Under the pieces are notes generated by a model that was not told the origin of the DNA, did no database searches, and was given only the letters and a program-made list of their open reading frames with translations. A stretch of 63,529 nucleotides of DNA from Alkalicoccus saliphilus (GTDB taxonomy: Bacteria > Bacillota > Bacilli > Bacillales > Salisediminibacteriaceae): positions 1-63,529 of the forward strand of contig NZ_PZJJ01000020.1 of NCBI RefSeq assembly GCF_003044065.1, given 5' to 3'. Shown in pieces: positions 16,028 through 25,798 of the stretch. Numbering within the stretch: the stretch's first letter is position 1; every line of letters begins with the position of its first letter. A program made the translations under genes and the position numbers.

Positions 16028-17674
16028 ATGGAAGAAACAATGTGGCGGCTGGATAACCCTATTCTCGGAATAGGTGCAATTATTGTTATGTTTCTTGTTT
16101 TTTATATTGTCAGTTACATTTCCAACCGTAAAAGCAGTTCTGTTGCTGATCTCTACGTAGCCGGAGCTACTGTGGGGCCGATCACCAACGGTCTGGCAAT
16201 GGCCTCTACATATATGAGTCTTGCCACGTTTCTCGGGATCACGGCACTGATTCTGGAGCTGCAGGTACCATTTATTATGCTCTGGATTCAGCTGATTCTT
16301 TCGATTCCGCTGATCACCATTATTTACGGAACGAGTCTCCGGAGAATGGGAGCTTTTTCTCCGACCCACTTTATCCGTGAGCGGTACGGTGTAAAAGCAT
16401 CGATCATTGCCGCCCTGTTTATGATTCTCGTTTCCATCATGTACGCTCTGGGGCAGATGATCGGAATTGCTCTCGCCTTTGAAATGGCTTTTGGTGTTCC
16501 GTACCTTCCAGGTCTGATTGTCGGCGGCCTGATCATTGTCGGGTATGTCACGATCGGCGGGATGGCCGGGGCGTCCAACAATGCTGCTATCCAGATGGTA
16601 ATCATTGCACTCATGTTTATTATTCCACTCGGGGCGATTATGAGAGCCATGGGAGGAGACGGATGGTTTTTCCCGCCGCTTCTTTACGCTGATATGGTTC
16701 CTGCCATGATGGATGCGATGCCGAACTTCTTTGACTATCAGTTTTCGCCGAAATGGTATTTCAGCCTGCTTGGTCTGACGCTCGGTTCTCTCGGGCTGCC
16801 ACACCTGGCGATGCGTATTTACACAGCATCCAACCTGAAATCTGCCAGAAAAGCGATGGTCTGGTTCGCTTTCATTATCGGTCTAGTTTTTTCAGCTACT
16901 TACGCTATGGGATTTGTGGGGGTATACGCTACGCAGACGCAGGGGCTGACTATTTCTTCCGCTGATGCAGACAAGCTGACACTGATTCTGAACCTTGTTT
17001 ACAATCCGGAATGGGTGACAGCGCTCGTTATCGCCGGGGCGGTTGCAGCCGGACTTTCCACACTCAGCGGGAACCTGCTTGCGATCGGAGCACTTCTTTC
17101 CCAGGATATTATCACAACACTGAAACCGTCCATTCCATCGAAGACACGGGTTAAGCTCGGCTACGCGGCAGTATTTGCCGGAGGAATCATCAGTATCATA
17201 CTTGCCATTAATCCACCGGCTTTCCTCGTAGTAAGCATTCTCTGGGCCTTCGGTCTTGCCGGGGTGACAAATGCTCCGCTGATCATCGTCGGGGTCTGGT
17301 GGAAAGAAGCGAATAAATACGGGGCAATGGCAGCTGCTCTTGTCGGAGGGATTCTCTATATTATCGTATCTCCGTTCGTTTTCCCGGGCATCGTACTGAC
17401 CGGACATGGGGTAACGGATGGTATGGGTCTTTCCGGAGCTATGCTCGCCATTCCTGTCAGCTTCGTTTTACTGATTGTTGTATCGTACATTACGAATAGA
17501 ATTCCTAAGCTTCAGAGCACTTTGACCACTGCCGAGGACCATAAACTGATTGAGCGTATCCACGGATGGACCAACGTGCATCCAAAGCGTTATAACAGTA
17601 CGGTCGGAGCAGCAATCACAGTCGTTGTTTTCTCGGCTGTCGCTATCTGGTCGCTCTTCCCCTGGAATCTCTAA
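16028..17674 (+). CDS. Sodium:solute symporter family, acetate/short-chain acid type (ActP-like)
   Basis: A 548-residue polytopic membrane protein of the SSS family with about 13 hydrophobic segments. Family features include the VADLYVAGATVGPITNGLAM region near helix 1-2, and GGMAGASNNAAIQMV and LGSLGLPHLAMRIYT, close to the ActP group. It probably imports acetate or related monocarboxylates with Na+. The operon also codes an acyl-CoA synthetase that would trap the acid as CoA ester. GGAT/GGGGG sequences precede the ATG. Substrate is inferred from context. Confidence 0.85.
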   Translation: MEETMWRLDNPILGIGAIIVMFLVFYIVSYISNRKSSSVADLYVAGATVGPITNGLAMASTYMSLATFLGITALILELQVPFIMLWIQLILSIPLITIIYGTSLRRMGAFSPTHFIRERYGVKASIIAALFMILVSIMYALGQMIGIALAFEMAFGVPYLPGLIVGGLIIVGYVTIGGMAGASNNAAIQMVIIALMFIIPLGAIMRAMGGDGWFFPPLLYADMVPAMMDAMPNFFDYQFSPKWYFSLLGLTLGSLGLPHLAMRIYTASNLKSARKAMVWFAFIIGLVFSATYAMGFVGVYATQTQGLTISSADADKLTLILNLVYNPEWVTALVIAGAVAAGLSTLSGNLLAIGALLSQDIITTLKPSIPSKTRVKLGYAAVFAGGIISIILAINPPAFLVVSILWAFGLAGVTNAPLIIVGVWWKEANKYGAMAAALVGGILYIIVSPFVFPGIVLTGHGVTDGMGLSGAMLAIPVSFVLLIVVSYITNRIPKLQSTLTTAEDHKLIERIHGWTNVHPKRYNSTVGAAITVVVFSAVAIWSLFPWNL

Positions 17675-17686
17675 CAGGAGGGTATT

Positions 17687-18229
17687 ATGATGACCGTAAC
17701 GCATATGATGCTGCTGCGCCCGCCGGCGTATCAGGAATACTTGGAAACAAAAAACATGCTTGCGTGGGCGAGGATCCTGGTAATTTTACTGGGCCTCGTC
17801 TACGGAGTGCTCGGCATTGCTGCCAATTACAGCTTTATCATGGGATTTGATTCCCCGCTGCTCCAAAACGTCATAGCACCGCTGCTTTTTCTTGTGTTTG
17901 GAATGGTAACCGTCTGGATAACAAGAATCGGCCTCGGTCTGCTGCTCTGGGCCGGAGCGAAAGCATTTGGGGGACCGGGTAAATTAATCGAAGTAAGCCG
18001 CTTCAGTGCGGTGGCGATCGTTCCGGGGGTGCTCGGATTTCCCCTTTTAACGGGGGCTGTTTACGGGTGGCCGGCCTACATTCTTTCGGCCGTAGGTCTC
18101 GTCTGGATGTTTCTGCTCTGCACACATATACTGCAGGTGACCCAGCCTTTTTCCAGATTAATGGCTGCCGGGGCTTCAGCCGCTGCGTTTATTTTCTTCG
18201 GAAGCATATTATATATGTTCATTCCGTAG
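17687..18229 (+). CDS. Polytopic membrane protein of unknown function in the acetate-uptake operon
   Basis: A 180-residue protein with about five hydrophobic segments (about 27-48, 57-78, 80-97, 110-135, 139-178), resembling Yip1-like small integral membrane proteins. I do not recognise a specific family. AGGAGGG is upstream; ATG at 17687 or the next codon could start it. It follows the symporter gene by 12 bp, so it is cotranscribed and may help the transporter, but this is only positional evidence. Confidence 0.7.
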   Translation: MMTVTHMMLLRPPAYQEYLETKNMLAWARILVILLGLVYGVLGIAANYSFIMGFDSPLLQNVIAPLLFLVFGMVTVWITRIGLGLLLWAGAKAFGGPGKLIEVSRFSAVAIVPGVLGFPLLTGAVYGWPAYILSAVGLVWMFLLCTHILQVTQPFSRLMAAGASAAAFIFFGSILYMFIP

Positions 18230-18285
18230 AAGGCAGATGGAAAGTAAAAGAATACCGCATAACCAATAGGGAAGGGGAGAAAAAA

Positions 18286-19866
18286 ATGGAAACGAAAGAT
18301 TTAATTGCACCGGAAGTATATAACATTACAGAGGAAGTCATGCGCTTCAGCCATGAAGAAAGAACAGCCGTCAAATGGAAGGATGACCGGGGGAATGAAA
18401 GAAATATTTCCTACAAAGACCTGGCCGAAAAAGTAAATCAGTACGCCCAGGCTCTTAAAAGCCAGGGGATTGAAAAGGGAGACCGCGTGCTCGTACTCCT
18501 GCCGCGGATTCCGGAAGCCTACTTTACATATCTGGGGTGTCTCCGGGCAGGGATTGCGGCCATTCCGTGTTCCGAAATGCTCCGTCAGAAGGATCTTCTT
18601 TATCGTATGGAGCATTCTGACGCCAAAGGAGTTGTAGCATTCCACACTACTACGGCAGAAGTGAATGCTATCGGAGAATCCCACCCGGCACTCAGCAGAA
18701 AGCTGATCATCGGCGGAGAGGAAACGGACTGGATGCGCCTGGAGGATCTTGCTGCTAAGGAAAACAGGCAGTATGACGGTGAAAGAACGTCCCGGGAGGA
18801 TATGGCGTTTCTTTCCTACACCTCCGGAACGACCGGCAACCCAAAAGGCGTCGTTCATACCCACGGCTGGGGATACGCCCACGTGCGGACGGCAGCAAGA
18901 AAGTGGCTCGGTGTGGAAGAGGGGGATGTGGTTTGGGCGACAGCGGCTCCGGGCTGGCAGAAGTGGATCTGGAGTCCGTTTCTCTCAACGATCACACTCG
19001 GAGCTACGGCATTCGTTTATCACGGGCCGTTTGATGCGGAAAAATATTTGAGTCTTCTCGAAAAAGAGAAAATCAGCGTTCTCTGCTGTACGCCGACCGA
19101 ATATAGAATCATGTCGAAGCTGGACAATCTCGCTTCGTTCGACCTTTCTGCTTTGAAAAGTGCCGTGTCTGCCGGAGAGCCTCTGAACAAGCCTGTTATT
19201 GCAGCTTTTAAGGAAGCATTCAACATTGAAGTGCGCGATGGCTACGGGCAGACAGAAAATACGCTGCTTGTCTGTAACGTCCAGGGTATGGAAGTTAAAC
19301 CCGGATCGATGGGAAAACCGACACCAGGAAACCCGGTGGAAATTGTCGACGAGCATGGACAGCCTGTGCAGCCGGGAGAAGTAGGCGATATCGGCGTTCA
19401 TAAGAGCTGCCCGGCACTGTTTAAAGAATATTTCCGTGATCCTGAACGCACCCAGGCGGCCTTCCGCGGGGACTGGTATATTACCGGGGACCAGGCGGCG
19501 AAGGACGAGGACGGATACTTCTGGTTCAAAGGCCGCAGTGACGATATTATTATCAGCTCCGGATACACGATCGGACCGTTTGAAGTGGAGGACGCTCTTG
19601 TGAAGCACCCTGCAGTAAAAGAATGTGCCGTAGTAGCTTCCCCGGACGAAACGAGAGGAAGCATCGTTAAAGCTTTCATCGTTCTGAAAGAAGAGCCGTC
19701 CAAGTCCAAAGAAGAACTGACCAAAGAACTGCAGGACCATACAAAACAAATGACAGCACCGTACAAGTATCCCCGCCAGATTGAATTTATGGAAGAACTT
19801 CCTAAAACGACGTCCGGTAAAATCCGCCGGGTCGAACTCAGGATGCAGGAACAGGAAAAAGCCTGA
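18286..19866 (+). CDS. Acyl-CoA synthetase, MACS family (MbcS/YtcI-like)
   Basis: A 526-residue AMP-forming ligase. Features are the P-loop YTSGTTGNPKGVVHTHGWGY (about 184-203), DGYGQTE (about 320), YITGDQA, the hinge FKGRSDDIIISSGYTIGPFEVE and the catalytic Lys in TTSGKIRRVEL. It resembles the medium/branched-chain MbcS group rather than classical AcsA. It would activate the acid imported by the symporter encoded two genes upstream. The ATG at 18286 has GGGGAG just before it; longer upstream extensions of the frame run into the previous gene and are not credible. Confidence 0.88.
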   Translation: METKDLIAPEVYNITEEVMRFSHEERTAVKWKDDRGNERNISYKDLAEKVNQYAQALKSQGIEKGDRVLVLLPRIPEAYFTYLGCLRAGIAAIPCSEMLRQKDLLYRMEHSDAKGVVAFHTTTAEVNAIGESHPALSRKLIIGGEETDWMRLEDLAAKENRQYDGERTSREDMAFLSYTSGTTGNPKGVVHTHGWGYAHVRTAARKWLGVEEGDVVWATAAPGWQKWIWSPFLSTITLGATAFVYHGPFDAEKYLSLLEKEKISVLCCTPTEYRIMSKLDNLASFDLSALKSAVSAGEPLNKPVIAAFKEAFNIEVRDGYGQTENTLLVCNVQGMEVKPGSMGKPTPGNPVEIVDEHGQPVQPGEVGDIGVHKSCPALFKEYFRDPERTQAAFRGDWYITGDQAAKDEDGYFWFKGRSDDIIISSGYTIGPFEVEDALVKHPAVKECAVVASPDETRGSIVKAFIVLKEEPSKSKEELTKELQDHTKQMTAPYKYPRQIEFMEELPKTTSGKIRRVELRMQEQEKA

Positions 19867-19946
19867 TAAGTTTTAAAGTACGTTGTAATAATAAAGCGTG
19901 GACAGGAGGACGTCTGAGGTTCCTCCTCTCTGCCGCAGAAAAGCTG

Positions 19947-19984
19947 AAAATCTCCTTCCGTAACCAGCCGGAAGGAGATTTTTT
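19947..19984 (+). terminator. Terminator of the acetate-uptake operon
   Basis: AAAATCTCCTTCCG (19947-19960) pairs with CGGAAGGAGATTTTTT (19969-19984). Confidence 0.9.
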
Positions 19985-20062
19985 CGTTTCTTTCTTGCGC
20001 AAGGAGGATATTTTAGGTACTTTTAAAGAAGTTATGTACGCATAAGAAGGAGGATATATTAC

Positions 20063-20896
20063 GTGAGTATATGGTTTACAGAAAAGCAGACAGAGCACTT
20101 CGGCATTACAGCCAAAATCAAGCGGACCTTTGTCAGTGAGCAGACAGATTTTCAGCAGCTGGACATGGTGGAAACAGAAGAATTCGGTAACATGCTTCTT
20201 CTGGACGGCATGGTAATGACGACAGAAAAAGACGAATTCGTCTATCACGAAATGATCGCCCACGTGCCGCTCCATACGCACCCGAACCCGGAAAACGTCC
20301 TCGTTGTCGGCGGAGGGGACGGAGGAGTTATCCGGGAAATCCTCAAGCATCCGGAAGTGCAGAAAGCGACGCTCGTGGAAATTGACGGGAAAGTGATTGA
20401 GTATTCCAAACAGTACCTTCCATCCATCGCAGGAGCACTGGAGGATCCGCGCGTGGACGTGCAGGTAGCCGACGGTTTCATGCACATTGCTGAGAGCAGC
20501 AGCCAGTACGACGTGATCATGGTGGATTCCACAGAACCGGTCGGACCGGCAGTGAATCTGTTTACAAAAGGTTTTTATGAAGGGATCGCGAAAGCACTGA
20601 AAGGCGACGGGATTTTTGTAGCACAGACCGACAATCCATGGTTTCATAAACAGCTGATTACAGACGCCTACCGGGATATTTCGGAAGTCTTTCCGGTGAC
20701 CCGCCTTTATACGGCTAACATTCCCACGTATCCGAGCGGCCTCTGGACATTCACTTTGGGTTCCAAAGTGTACGATCCGCTGCAGCTGGACGAAGAACGA
20801 TTTCACCATTTTGAGACAAACTACTATACAAAGGATATTCATCGTGCGGCCTTCGCTCTGCCGAAGTTCGTCAAAGACCTGACAGAAGGAGAATAA
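20063..20896 (+). CDS. speE: Spermidine synthase
   Basis: The 277-residue protein transfers aminopropyl from decarboxylated SAM to putrescine. [18 protein letters not shown] (about 79-96) is the nucleotide-binding signature and [15 protein letters not shown] (about 152-166) carries the catalytic Asp. It is very close to B. subtilis SpeE. GTG start with GGAGG nine bases upstream. It is followed after 6 bp by speB, which makes the putrescine it uses. Confidence 0.96.
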   Translation: MSIWFTEKQTEHFGITAKIKRTFVSEQTDFQQLDMVETEEFGNMLLLDGMVMTTEKDEFVYHEMIAHVPLHTHPNPENVLVVGGGDGGVIREILKHPEVQKATLVEIDGKVIEYSKQYLPSIAGALEDPRVDVQVADGFMHIAESSSQYDVIMVDSTEPVGPAVNLFTKGFYEGIAKALKGDGIFVAQTDNPWFHKQLITDAYRDISEVFPVTRLYTANIPTYPSGLWTFTLGSKVYDPLQLDEERFHHFETNYYTKDIHRAAFALPKFVKDLTEGE

Positions 20897-20902
20897 AACA
20901 CT

Positions 20903-21775
20903 ATGTTTTTTGATGAAGGATATTCCGGCCGGAAGTTTATTATGTCGGACAAAACATATGAAGAAGCGGACATTGTCGTTTTTGGAATGCCGATGGATTA
21001 CACCGTAAGCTTCCGGCCCGGCTCCCGCTTCGGTCCCAACCGGATCCGGGAAGCCTCTATCGGACTGGAAGAGTACAGCGTCTATCTGGACAGGGATCTG
21101 GAGGAACTGAGCGTCCACGATGCCGGGGACATGCTGCTTCCTTTTGGAAACGCGGCTAAAAGTCTGGATAGAATAGAAGCACTTGCCGATCAACTATTTC
21201 AGGACGATAAGTTCCCCGTCGGTCTTGGCGGAGAACACCTTGTTTCCTGGGCCGTAGTGAAAGCGGCCCATAAAAAATGGAAGGATCTGACGGTTATTCA
21301 TATAGACGCCCATGCAGATCTCAGGGAGGAATACGAGGGAGAAACGCTTTCCCATTCCACACCGATACGCAAAATAAGCCGGCTGCTCGGACCGGAAAAT
21401 GTGTATTCATTCGGTATTCGTTCAGGCATGAAAGAAGAATTCACCTATGCCGAAACGTCCGGTATGCATATGAGCCGGTTTGATGTAGCAGAGCCTTTGA
21501 AGAAAAAACTTCCGGAGCTTGAAGGGCGGAAAGTGTATGTGACTCTGGATATTGATGTACTGGATCCGGCGTATGCCCCGGGGACAGGAACTCCGGAGGC
21601 GGGAGGAATTACCTCCAAAGAACTTCTGGAAGCTCTTCACGCCATCGCTTCATCCGGTGTGGAAGTGGTCGGATGCGATCTCGTGGAAGTCTCTCCGGCA
21701 TACGATCAATCGGAAAAAACGGCTGTAGCAGCTGCGAAAATGATCCGGGAAATGATGCTCGGGTTCAAATCATAA
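20903..21775 (+). CDS. speB: Agmatinase
   Basis: The 290-residue ureohydrolase converts agmatine to putrescine and urea. Manganese ligands are in GGEHL (about 111), HIDAHADLR (about 131-139) and TLDIDVLDPAYAPGTGTPE (about 213-231). It forms the speE-speB operon as in B. subtilis; the two steps run agmatine to putrescine to spermidine. A terminator follows. Confidence 0.96.
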   Translation: MFFDEGYSGRKFIMSDKTYEEADIVVFGMPMDYTVSFRPGSRFGPNRIREASIGLEEYSVYLDRDLEELSVHDAGDMLLPFGNAAKSLDRIEALADQLFQDDKFPVGLGGEHLVSWAVVKAAHKKWKDLTVIHIDAHADLREEYEGETLSHSTPIRKISRLLGPENVYSFGIRSGMKEEFTYAETSGMHMSRFDVAEPLKKKLPELEGRKVYVTLDIDVLDPAYAPGTGTPEAGGITSKELLEALHAIASSGVEVVGCDLVEVSPAYDQSEKTAVAAAKMIREMMLGFKS

Positions 21776-21812
21776 CGTTTCGATCCGTTTCACAGCCGGA
21801 GCACATTCACAT

Positions 21813-21847
21813 AAAGAAGGCCGCGGTAGTCTATACGGCCTTCTTTT
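21813..21847 (+). terminator. Terminator of speE-speB
   Basis: AAAGAAGGCCG (21813-21823) pairs with CGGCCTTCTTTT (21836-21847). Confidence 0.85.
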
Positions 21848-21998
21848 GTCGTCCGCTGTACTGTGACAGTGAATCTTTCAGCCCGGCAGGAAAGAAATAC
21901 ATACAGTCTGTTTAAAAAGTCAGCCGGAATACTTGAAGCATGCCCGGGTTGTCCGTTATAATTATCTGGTTATAAAGGAAAAGGACGGGTGAAATTTT

Positions 21999-22439
21999 AT
22001 GAAGGAAAATAGAATGCCGGTCGATATCTCTATCCGGACAACGATCCGGGACGGGAAACAGCGGGAAAAACATTCCATGGACGCTTCCGGAGAAGTCCTC
22101 TGGAGAGGCGGACTGATGGTGCTCCGATTCCAGGAGCCGAGGGAAGAGGAAGAAGCACGCACGACTCAGACGATCCAGCTCCGGGACGGAAATCTTTCGG
22201 TCCGCAGAAGCGGAGCGATTGCAATGAATCAGCGGTTTGTCGAAGGTATTAAAACAGAAGGCACTTATCACAGTGTGTACGGACCGATGGCGATGGAAAC
22301 CGACACAGAAAAAGTGAATTATGAATGGAACGAAGAGCAGGGGAAAGGAATTATCACCCTGGTGTACGTTCTGACCCTTCAGGGCTCCGTTACCGGCACG
22401 TATAACATGAAAGTGACATTCGAGGAGGTTGCTCAATGA
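21999..22439 (+). CDS. DUF1934 beta-barrel protein (YwiB)
   Basis: A 146-residue member of the DUF1934 family (B. subtilis YwiB), predicted to form a small lipocalin-like beta barrel. Function is unknown. Its stop overlaps the argS start (ATGA at 22436), so both are translated in step. The pairing with argS is conserved in Bacillaceae. Confidence 0.88.
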   Translation: MKENRMPVDISIRTTIRDGKQREKHSMDASGEVLWRGGLMVLRFQEPREEEEARTTQTIQLRDGNLSVRRSGAIAMNQRFVEGIKTEGTYHSVYGPMAMETDTEKVNYEWNEEQGKGIITLVYVLTLQGSVTGTYNMKVTFEEVAQ

Positions 22440-24103
22440 GCCAGGTAGAAGATCTGAAACAAGGACTGAAAGAAGAGCTGAAACAGGCGGTACTCACCGC
22501 AGGTCTTGCATCGGAAGAAGAAATACCGGAAATTGTCATCGAAACTCCCAAAGATAAAAACCACGGCGACTTTGCCTCCAATCTGGCGATGCAGCTCGCA
22601 CGTACTGCTAAAAAAGCTCCGAAAATGATTGCGGAAGATATTAAAGCGAATATTAACTACGAAGCAGCCAGTGTGGAAAAGCTGGATATTGCCGGTCCCG
22701 GATTCATTAATTTCTTTATGAAAAAGGACTATTTGAGTGATATCGTCCGGACGGTTCTTGCAGAGCCGGAAAATTTCGGACGCTCCAATTACGGCAGAGG
22801 TACAAGCGTCCAGGTGGAGTTTGTTTCCGCCAATCCGACCGGAACGCTGCATCTCGGGCACGCCCGTGGTGCCGCTGTAGGAGACTCTCTTTCCAATATC
22901 CTTGAGAAGACGGGATATAATGTTTCCAGGGAATACTATATTAACGATGCGGGTAACCAGATCGACAACCTGACACTTTCCCTTGAGGCGCGCTACCTGC
23001 AGGAAGTGGGAGCAGAAGCGGACATGCCTGCGGACGGCTACCACGGAGCAGATATCATCGGATTTGCCAAAGAAATTGCCGAAAACTACGGCGATCGTTT
23101 TAAAGAGGAAGAAGAAGAAAAACGCCGCGCCTTTTTCCGTGAATACGGCCTGAAGCGGGAGACCGACAAGCTGAAAAACGATTTGGCTGATTTCCGTGTG
23201 ACGTTCAACAACTGGTTCTCTGAATCTTCGCTGTACGACGAAAACAAAATTCAGCCGGTACTTGATGAACTGGAAAAGCGCGGGAAAACATACGAGCACG
23301 AAGGAGCTGTCTGGTTCCGTTCCACAGAGTACGGGGATGATAAAGACCGCGTGCTGATAAAAAATGATGGAACGTACACGTACCTGACTCCGGATATAGC
23401 CTACCATAAAGACAAGTTTAACCGGGGCTTTGATGAACTGATCAACATCTGGGGAGCAGATCACCACGGCTATATTCCCAGAGTGCAGGCAGCCATCCAG
23501 GCGCTCGGATATGAAAAAGAGCAGCTGACAGTGCAGATTATCCAGATGGTTAATCTGTTTGAGAACGGCGAAAAAGTTAAAATGAGCAAACGGACCGGTA
23601 ACGCCGTGACGATGCGTGAGCTGATGGAAGAAGTCGGTATCGATGCGACCCGCTACTTCTTTGCGATGCGCGCGGCAGAAACCCATCTTGACTTCGATCT
23701 CACGCTGGCCAAATCCGAATCCAACGAAAACCCGGTTTACTACGTGCAGTATGCCCACGCCCGTATCTGCAGCATGCTTCGTCAGGCAGAGGAAAAAGGC
23801 TGGAGTATTGATCCAAAAGCGGATCTTTCCCCGCTTTCAAGCGAAAAAGATCAGGATCTGATGAAAAAAATCGGCGAATACCCGGAAGCGCTCGTCGATG
23901 CAGCAAAACGTCATGCACCGCACCGTATTACCAACTACGTTTATGAGCTGGCACAGACACTGCACAGCTTTTACAATGCAGAAAAAGTACTCACAGACGA
24001 TGAAGAGCTCACAAAAGCCCGGCTTGCTCTCGTAGAAGCCGTCCGTATTACGCTGGCGGATGCTCTGAAAGTCGTTGGCGTCAACGCACCGGAAAGAATG
24101 TAA
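22436..24103 (+). CDS. argS: Arginyl-tRNA synthetase
   Basis: A 555-residue class I synthetase that charges tRNA-Arg. The N-terminal Add-1 domain is followed by [15 protein letters not shown] (about 123-137, HIGH-type motif HLGH), the KMSKRTGN loop (about 382-389) and a C-terminal DALR anticodon-binding domain. Full length. It overlaps ywiB by 4 bp and ends at a terminator. Confidence 0.97.
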   Translation: MSQVEDLKQGLKEELKQAVLTAGLASEEEIPEIVIETPKDKNHGDFASNLAMQLARTAKKAPKMIAEDIKANINYEAASVEKLDIAGPGFINFFMKKDYLSDIVRTVLAEPENFGRSNYGRGTSVQVEFVSANPTGTLHLGHARGAAVGDSLSNILEKTGYNVSREYYINDAGNQIDNLTLSLEARYLQEVGAEADMPADGYHGADIIGFAKEIAENYGDRFKEEEEEKRRAFFREYGLKRETDKLKNDLADFRVTFNNWFSESSLYDENKIQPVLDELEKRGKTYEHEGAVWFRSTEYGDDKDRVLIKNDGTYTYLTPDIAYHKDKFNRGFDELINIWGADHHGYIPRVQAAIQALGYEKEQLTVQIIQMVNLFENGEKVKMSKRTGNAVTMRELMEEVGIDATRYFFAMRAAETHLDFDLTLAKSESNENPVYYVQYAHARICSMLRQAEEKGWSIDPKADLSPLSSEKDQDLMKKIGEYPEALVDAAKRHAPHRITNYVYELAQTLHSFYNAEKVLTDDEELTKARLALVEAVRITLADALKVVGVNAPERM

Positions 24104-24118
24104 CAATAACAGCTTCAA

Positions 24119-24147
24119 GGCCGTCCCCGAAACGGGGGCGGTTTTTA
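24119..24147 (+). terminator. Terminator of argS
   Basis: CCGTCCCCG (24121-24129) and CGGGGGCGG (24133-24141) form a tight hairpin followed by TTTTT. Confidence 0.85.
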
Positions 24148-24346
24148 ATGTGAAAAGTTTCCTCAAAACAAAAGCAGAGATGAAAATGATAAAAAGTACA
24201 TTCCGCAGAATACTGACATTCTTTCAAATTACTATGAAAATATTTTCTAAATAGGAGTTTTATCACTAGATGTCCGTACCTCTTTCTGCTACTATGAAGA
24301 AAGTGAAAAAATTTGGTTCCAGACGAACACAAGGAAGGTGAACAAA

Positions 24347-24517
24347 ATGCAGGATGTTTTATTGGCACTGCTTGCGGGTTCAATTGTAGGTTTTCTTTTT
24401 GCCTGGATAAAGCTCCCGATTCCAGCTCCACCGGCACTTCCCGGAATTATGGGTATATTCGGGATCTATTTCGGATATAAAATTTTCCAGTGGGTTTCCA
24501 CATCATTTTTTGCTTAG
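24347..24517 (+). CDS. XapX domain small membrane protein
   Basis: A 56-residue protein starting at the ATG after AAGGAAGGTG. It has two hydrophobic segments (about 3-21 and 31-50) joined by KLPIPAPPALPGIMGI, the hallmark of the XapX (DUF1427) family. Members are found beside purine or xanthosine genes in some bacteria, but their activity is unknown. It has its own promoter region and terminator, and a nucleoside deaminase gene lies 440 bp downstream, across array B. Confidence 0.88.
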   Translation: MQDVLLALLAGSIVGFLFAWIKLPIPAPPALPGIMGIFGIYFGYKIFQWVSTSFFA

Positions 24518-24523
24518 CTTTAT

Positions 24524-24566
24524 GCCTCCAGTACAGCCTCTTCGGACTGTACAGGAGGCTTTTTTA
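24524..24566 (+). terminator. Terminator of the xapX-type gene
   Basis: GCCTCC-A-GTACAG (24524-24536) pairs with CTGTAC-A-GGAGGC (24547-24559), followed by a T-run. Confidence 0.9.
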
Positions 24567-24584
24567 AGTTTTCGGCAGGTGAAG

Positions 24585-24745
24585 CCGGTAGAATTATAAA
24601 GAAAGTTGGTAGAATTAACCTGTGATTTGGTAGTATTATCCTTATTTGAAAGAAAAAAATTGAAAGTTGGTAGAATTACGGCCGGAGTTGGTACTATTCC
24701 GGAGAGAAGTTGAAAGAATTCCGCCCCTATTTGGTAGAATTACCG
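24585..24745 (+). repeat. Array B: eight TTGGTAGAATTA-type units at ~21 bp
   Basis: Unit starts are 24587, 24608, 24629, 24648, 24669, 24690, 24712 and 24733; spacings 21, 21, 19, 21, 21, 22, 21. Units 4 and 7 read GAAAGAA instead of GGTAGAA. Unit 6 is GGTACTATTCCGG. A C-rich tail containing CCCTCCTGAACGA follows, also seen after array C. The rest of the gap to 24953 shows no gene. Confidence 0.85.
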
Positions 24746-24953
24746 CGCCTGCCCTCCTGAACGAAAGGATTCCCCTTTTTTACTGGACTATTTTCTCTGC
24801 CCATACTAACGGGTCCTGATAAACAGCAGCCGGGCCGGACTGCGATCAGCCGTACTTTCCCGGACTATCCATGCGGTTTGTCCTCCAATTTATCTCTTCA
24901 TAAAGCCTAAAAGAAAACAAAAGAGGGAAAAACAGGAGCAGGAGGCGGTAATA

Positions 24954-25406
24954 ATGACAAAAAACCACGACTACTGGATGGAAAAATGTATTCGAATGGC
25001 AGAGGATAACGTGAAGGCGGGGCAGAGCCCTTTTGCTTCGATCATTGTAAGGAACGGGGAGGCAGCAGCGTACGGGGTGAACGACGCCAAAGCATCTTTT
25101 GATCCGACAGCCCATGGAGAAATGCGTGCGATTCAAAAAGCAGGCAGCAAGCTGCAGACATTAAACTTGTCCGACTGCGTACTTTACACGAACTGTGAAC
25201 CATGTCCGATGTGTCTCGGGGCGATTTATTGGAGCGGGATTACCGAAGTCTGGTATGGACTTTCTATCGAGGAACAGGCGGAGTTTGATAAGCTGCCAAA
25301 AGAAATGTACGAAGAATTTAAGAAGACAGGAACGATAAAAAAGTTGTCCATGAAAGATCTGGGCAGCCAGGTCGAAGGGCGGCGGCCTTTTCTTGTGAAA
25401 CAATAG
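24954..25406 (+). CDS. Nucleoside/guanine deaminase family protein
   Basis: A 150-residue zinc deaminase of the cytidine/deoxycytidylate fold. HGEMRA (about 53, zinc His and catalytic Glu) and CEPCPMCLGAIYWSGI (zinc Cys pair, about 82-97) are complete. It is closest to GuaD-type guanine deaminases, which convert guanine to xanthine, although GuaD usually has HAE where this has HGE. Target base is uncertain. GGAGGCGG precedes the ATG. Confidence 0.85.
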   Translation: MTKNHDYWMEKCIRMAEDNVKAGQSPFASIIVRNGEAAAYGVNDAKASFDPTAHGEMRAIQKAGSKLQTLNLSDCVLYTNCEPCPMCLGAIYWSGITEVWYGLSIEEQAEFDKLPKEMYEEFKKTGTIKKLSMKDLGSQVEGRRPFLVKQ

Positions 25407-25511
25407 TTTTCCGCCGGCTGTTTTGAAAAAAGATGTAAGGCGGGAGGAAAACGGTCCAGCATCCTAGAAAAAGAGAAGACAGGACAATATTTGTCGAGGG
25501 AGGACTGTAAA

Positions 25512-25700
25512 TTGCAGACAAACAAAAGAAAATACCTTCTACTTGTAATTTTCCTGGCAGTTACTTTCCTCATGGCTGCAGCATTCAGCTACAGCGGGTA
25601 TTCGAAGAGTGTACAGGACTGCAGAGACAGCGGCGGTACAGTCACCGAAGATCAGCTTGGGTTTTTAGCAGTCACCTGGTCTGTTTCCTGTGAAGAATAA
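25512..25700 (+). CDS. Small membrane-anchored or secreted protein
   Basis: A 62-residue product from a TTG start with GGGAGG eight bases upstream. A basic N-terminus (QTNKRKY) leads into a hydrophobic helix (about 8-26), then an extracytoplasmic tail with Cys37 and Cys60 that could form a disulfide. Family not recognised. Its isolated place and own terminator suggest an independent small gene. Confidence 0.6.
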   Translation: MQTNKRKYLLLVIFLAVTFLMAAAFSYSGYSKSVQDCRDSGGTVTEDQLGFLAVTWSVSCEE

Positions 25701-25757
25701 GTTTCAGTTTCCGGAAGAAACAGCTTCGCTCAACGAATCCTTCAATTTTTCACATAA

Positions 25758-25794
25758 AAACAGTGCTCTGGATAAAAGAGCACTGTTTTTTTTT
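25758..25794. terminator. Bidirectional terminator between the small protein gene and the metal ATPase
   Basis: AAACAGTGCTCT pairs with AGAGCACTGTTT, followed by nine T on plus; the A-run upstream makes it usable from the minus strand too. Confidence 0.85.
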
Positions 25795-25798
25795 CGAA

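Noticed and set aside
19838-21193. 451-codon minus-strand frame opposite speE
   Set aside because: Antisense shadow of speE and speB; it spans two genes and a terminator and has no ribosome site.
22433-23758. 441-codon minus-strand frame opposite argS
   Set aside because: Shadow of a highly conserved synthetase gene; codon pattern belongs to argS.
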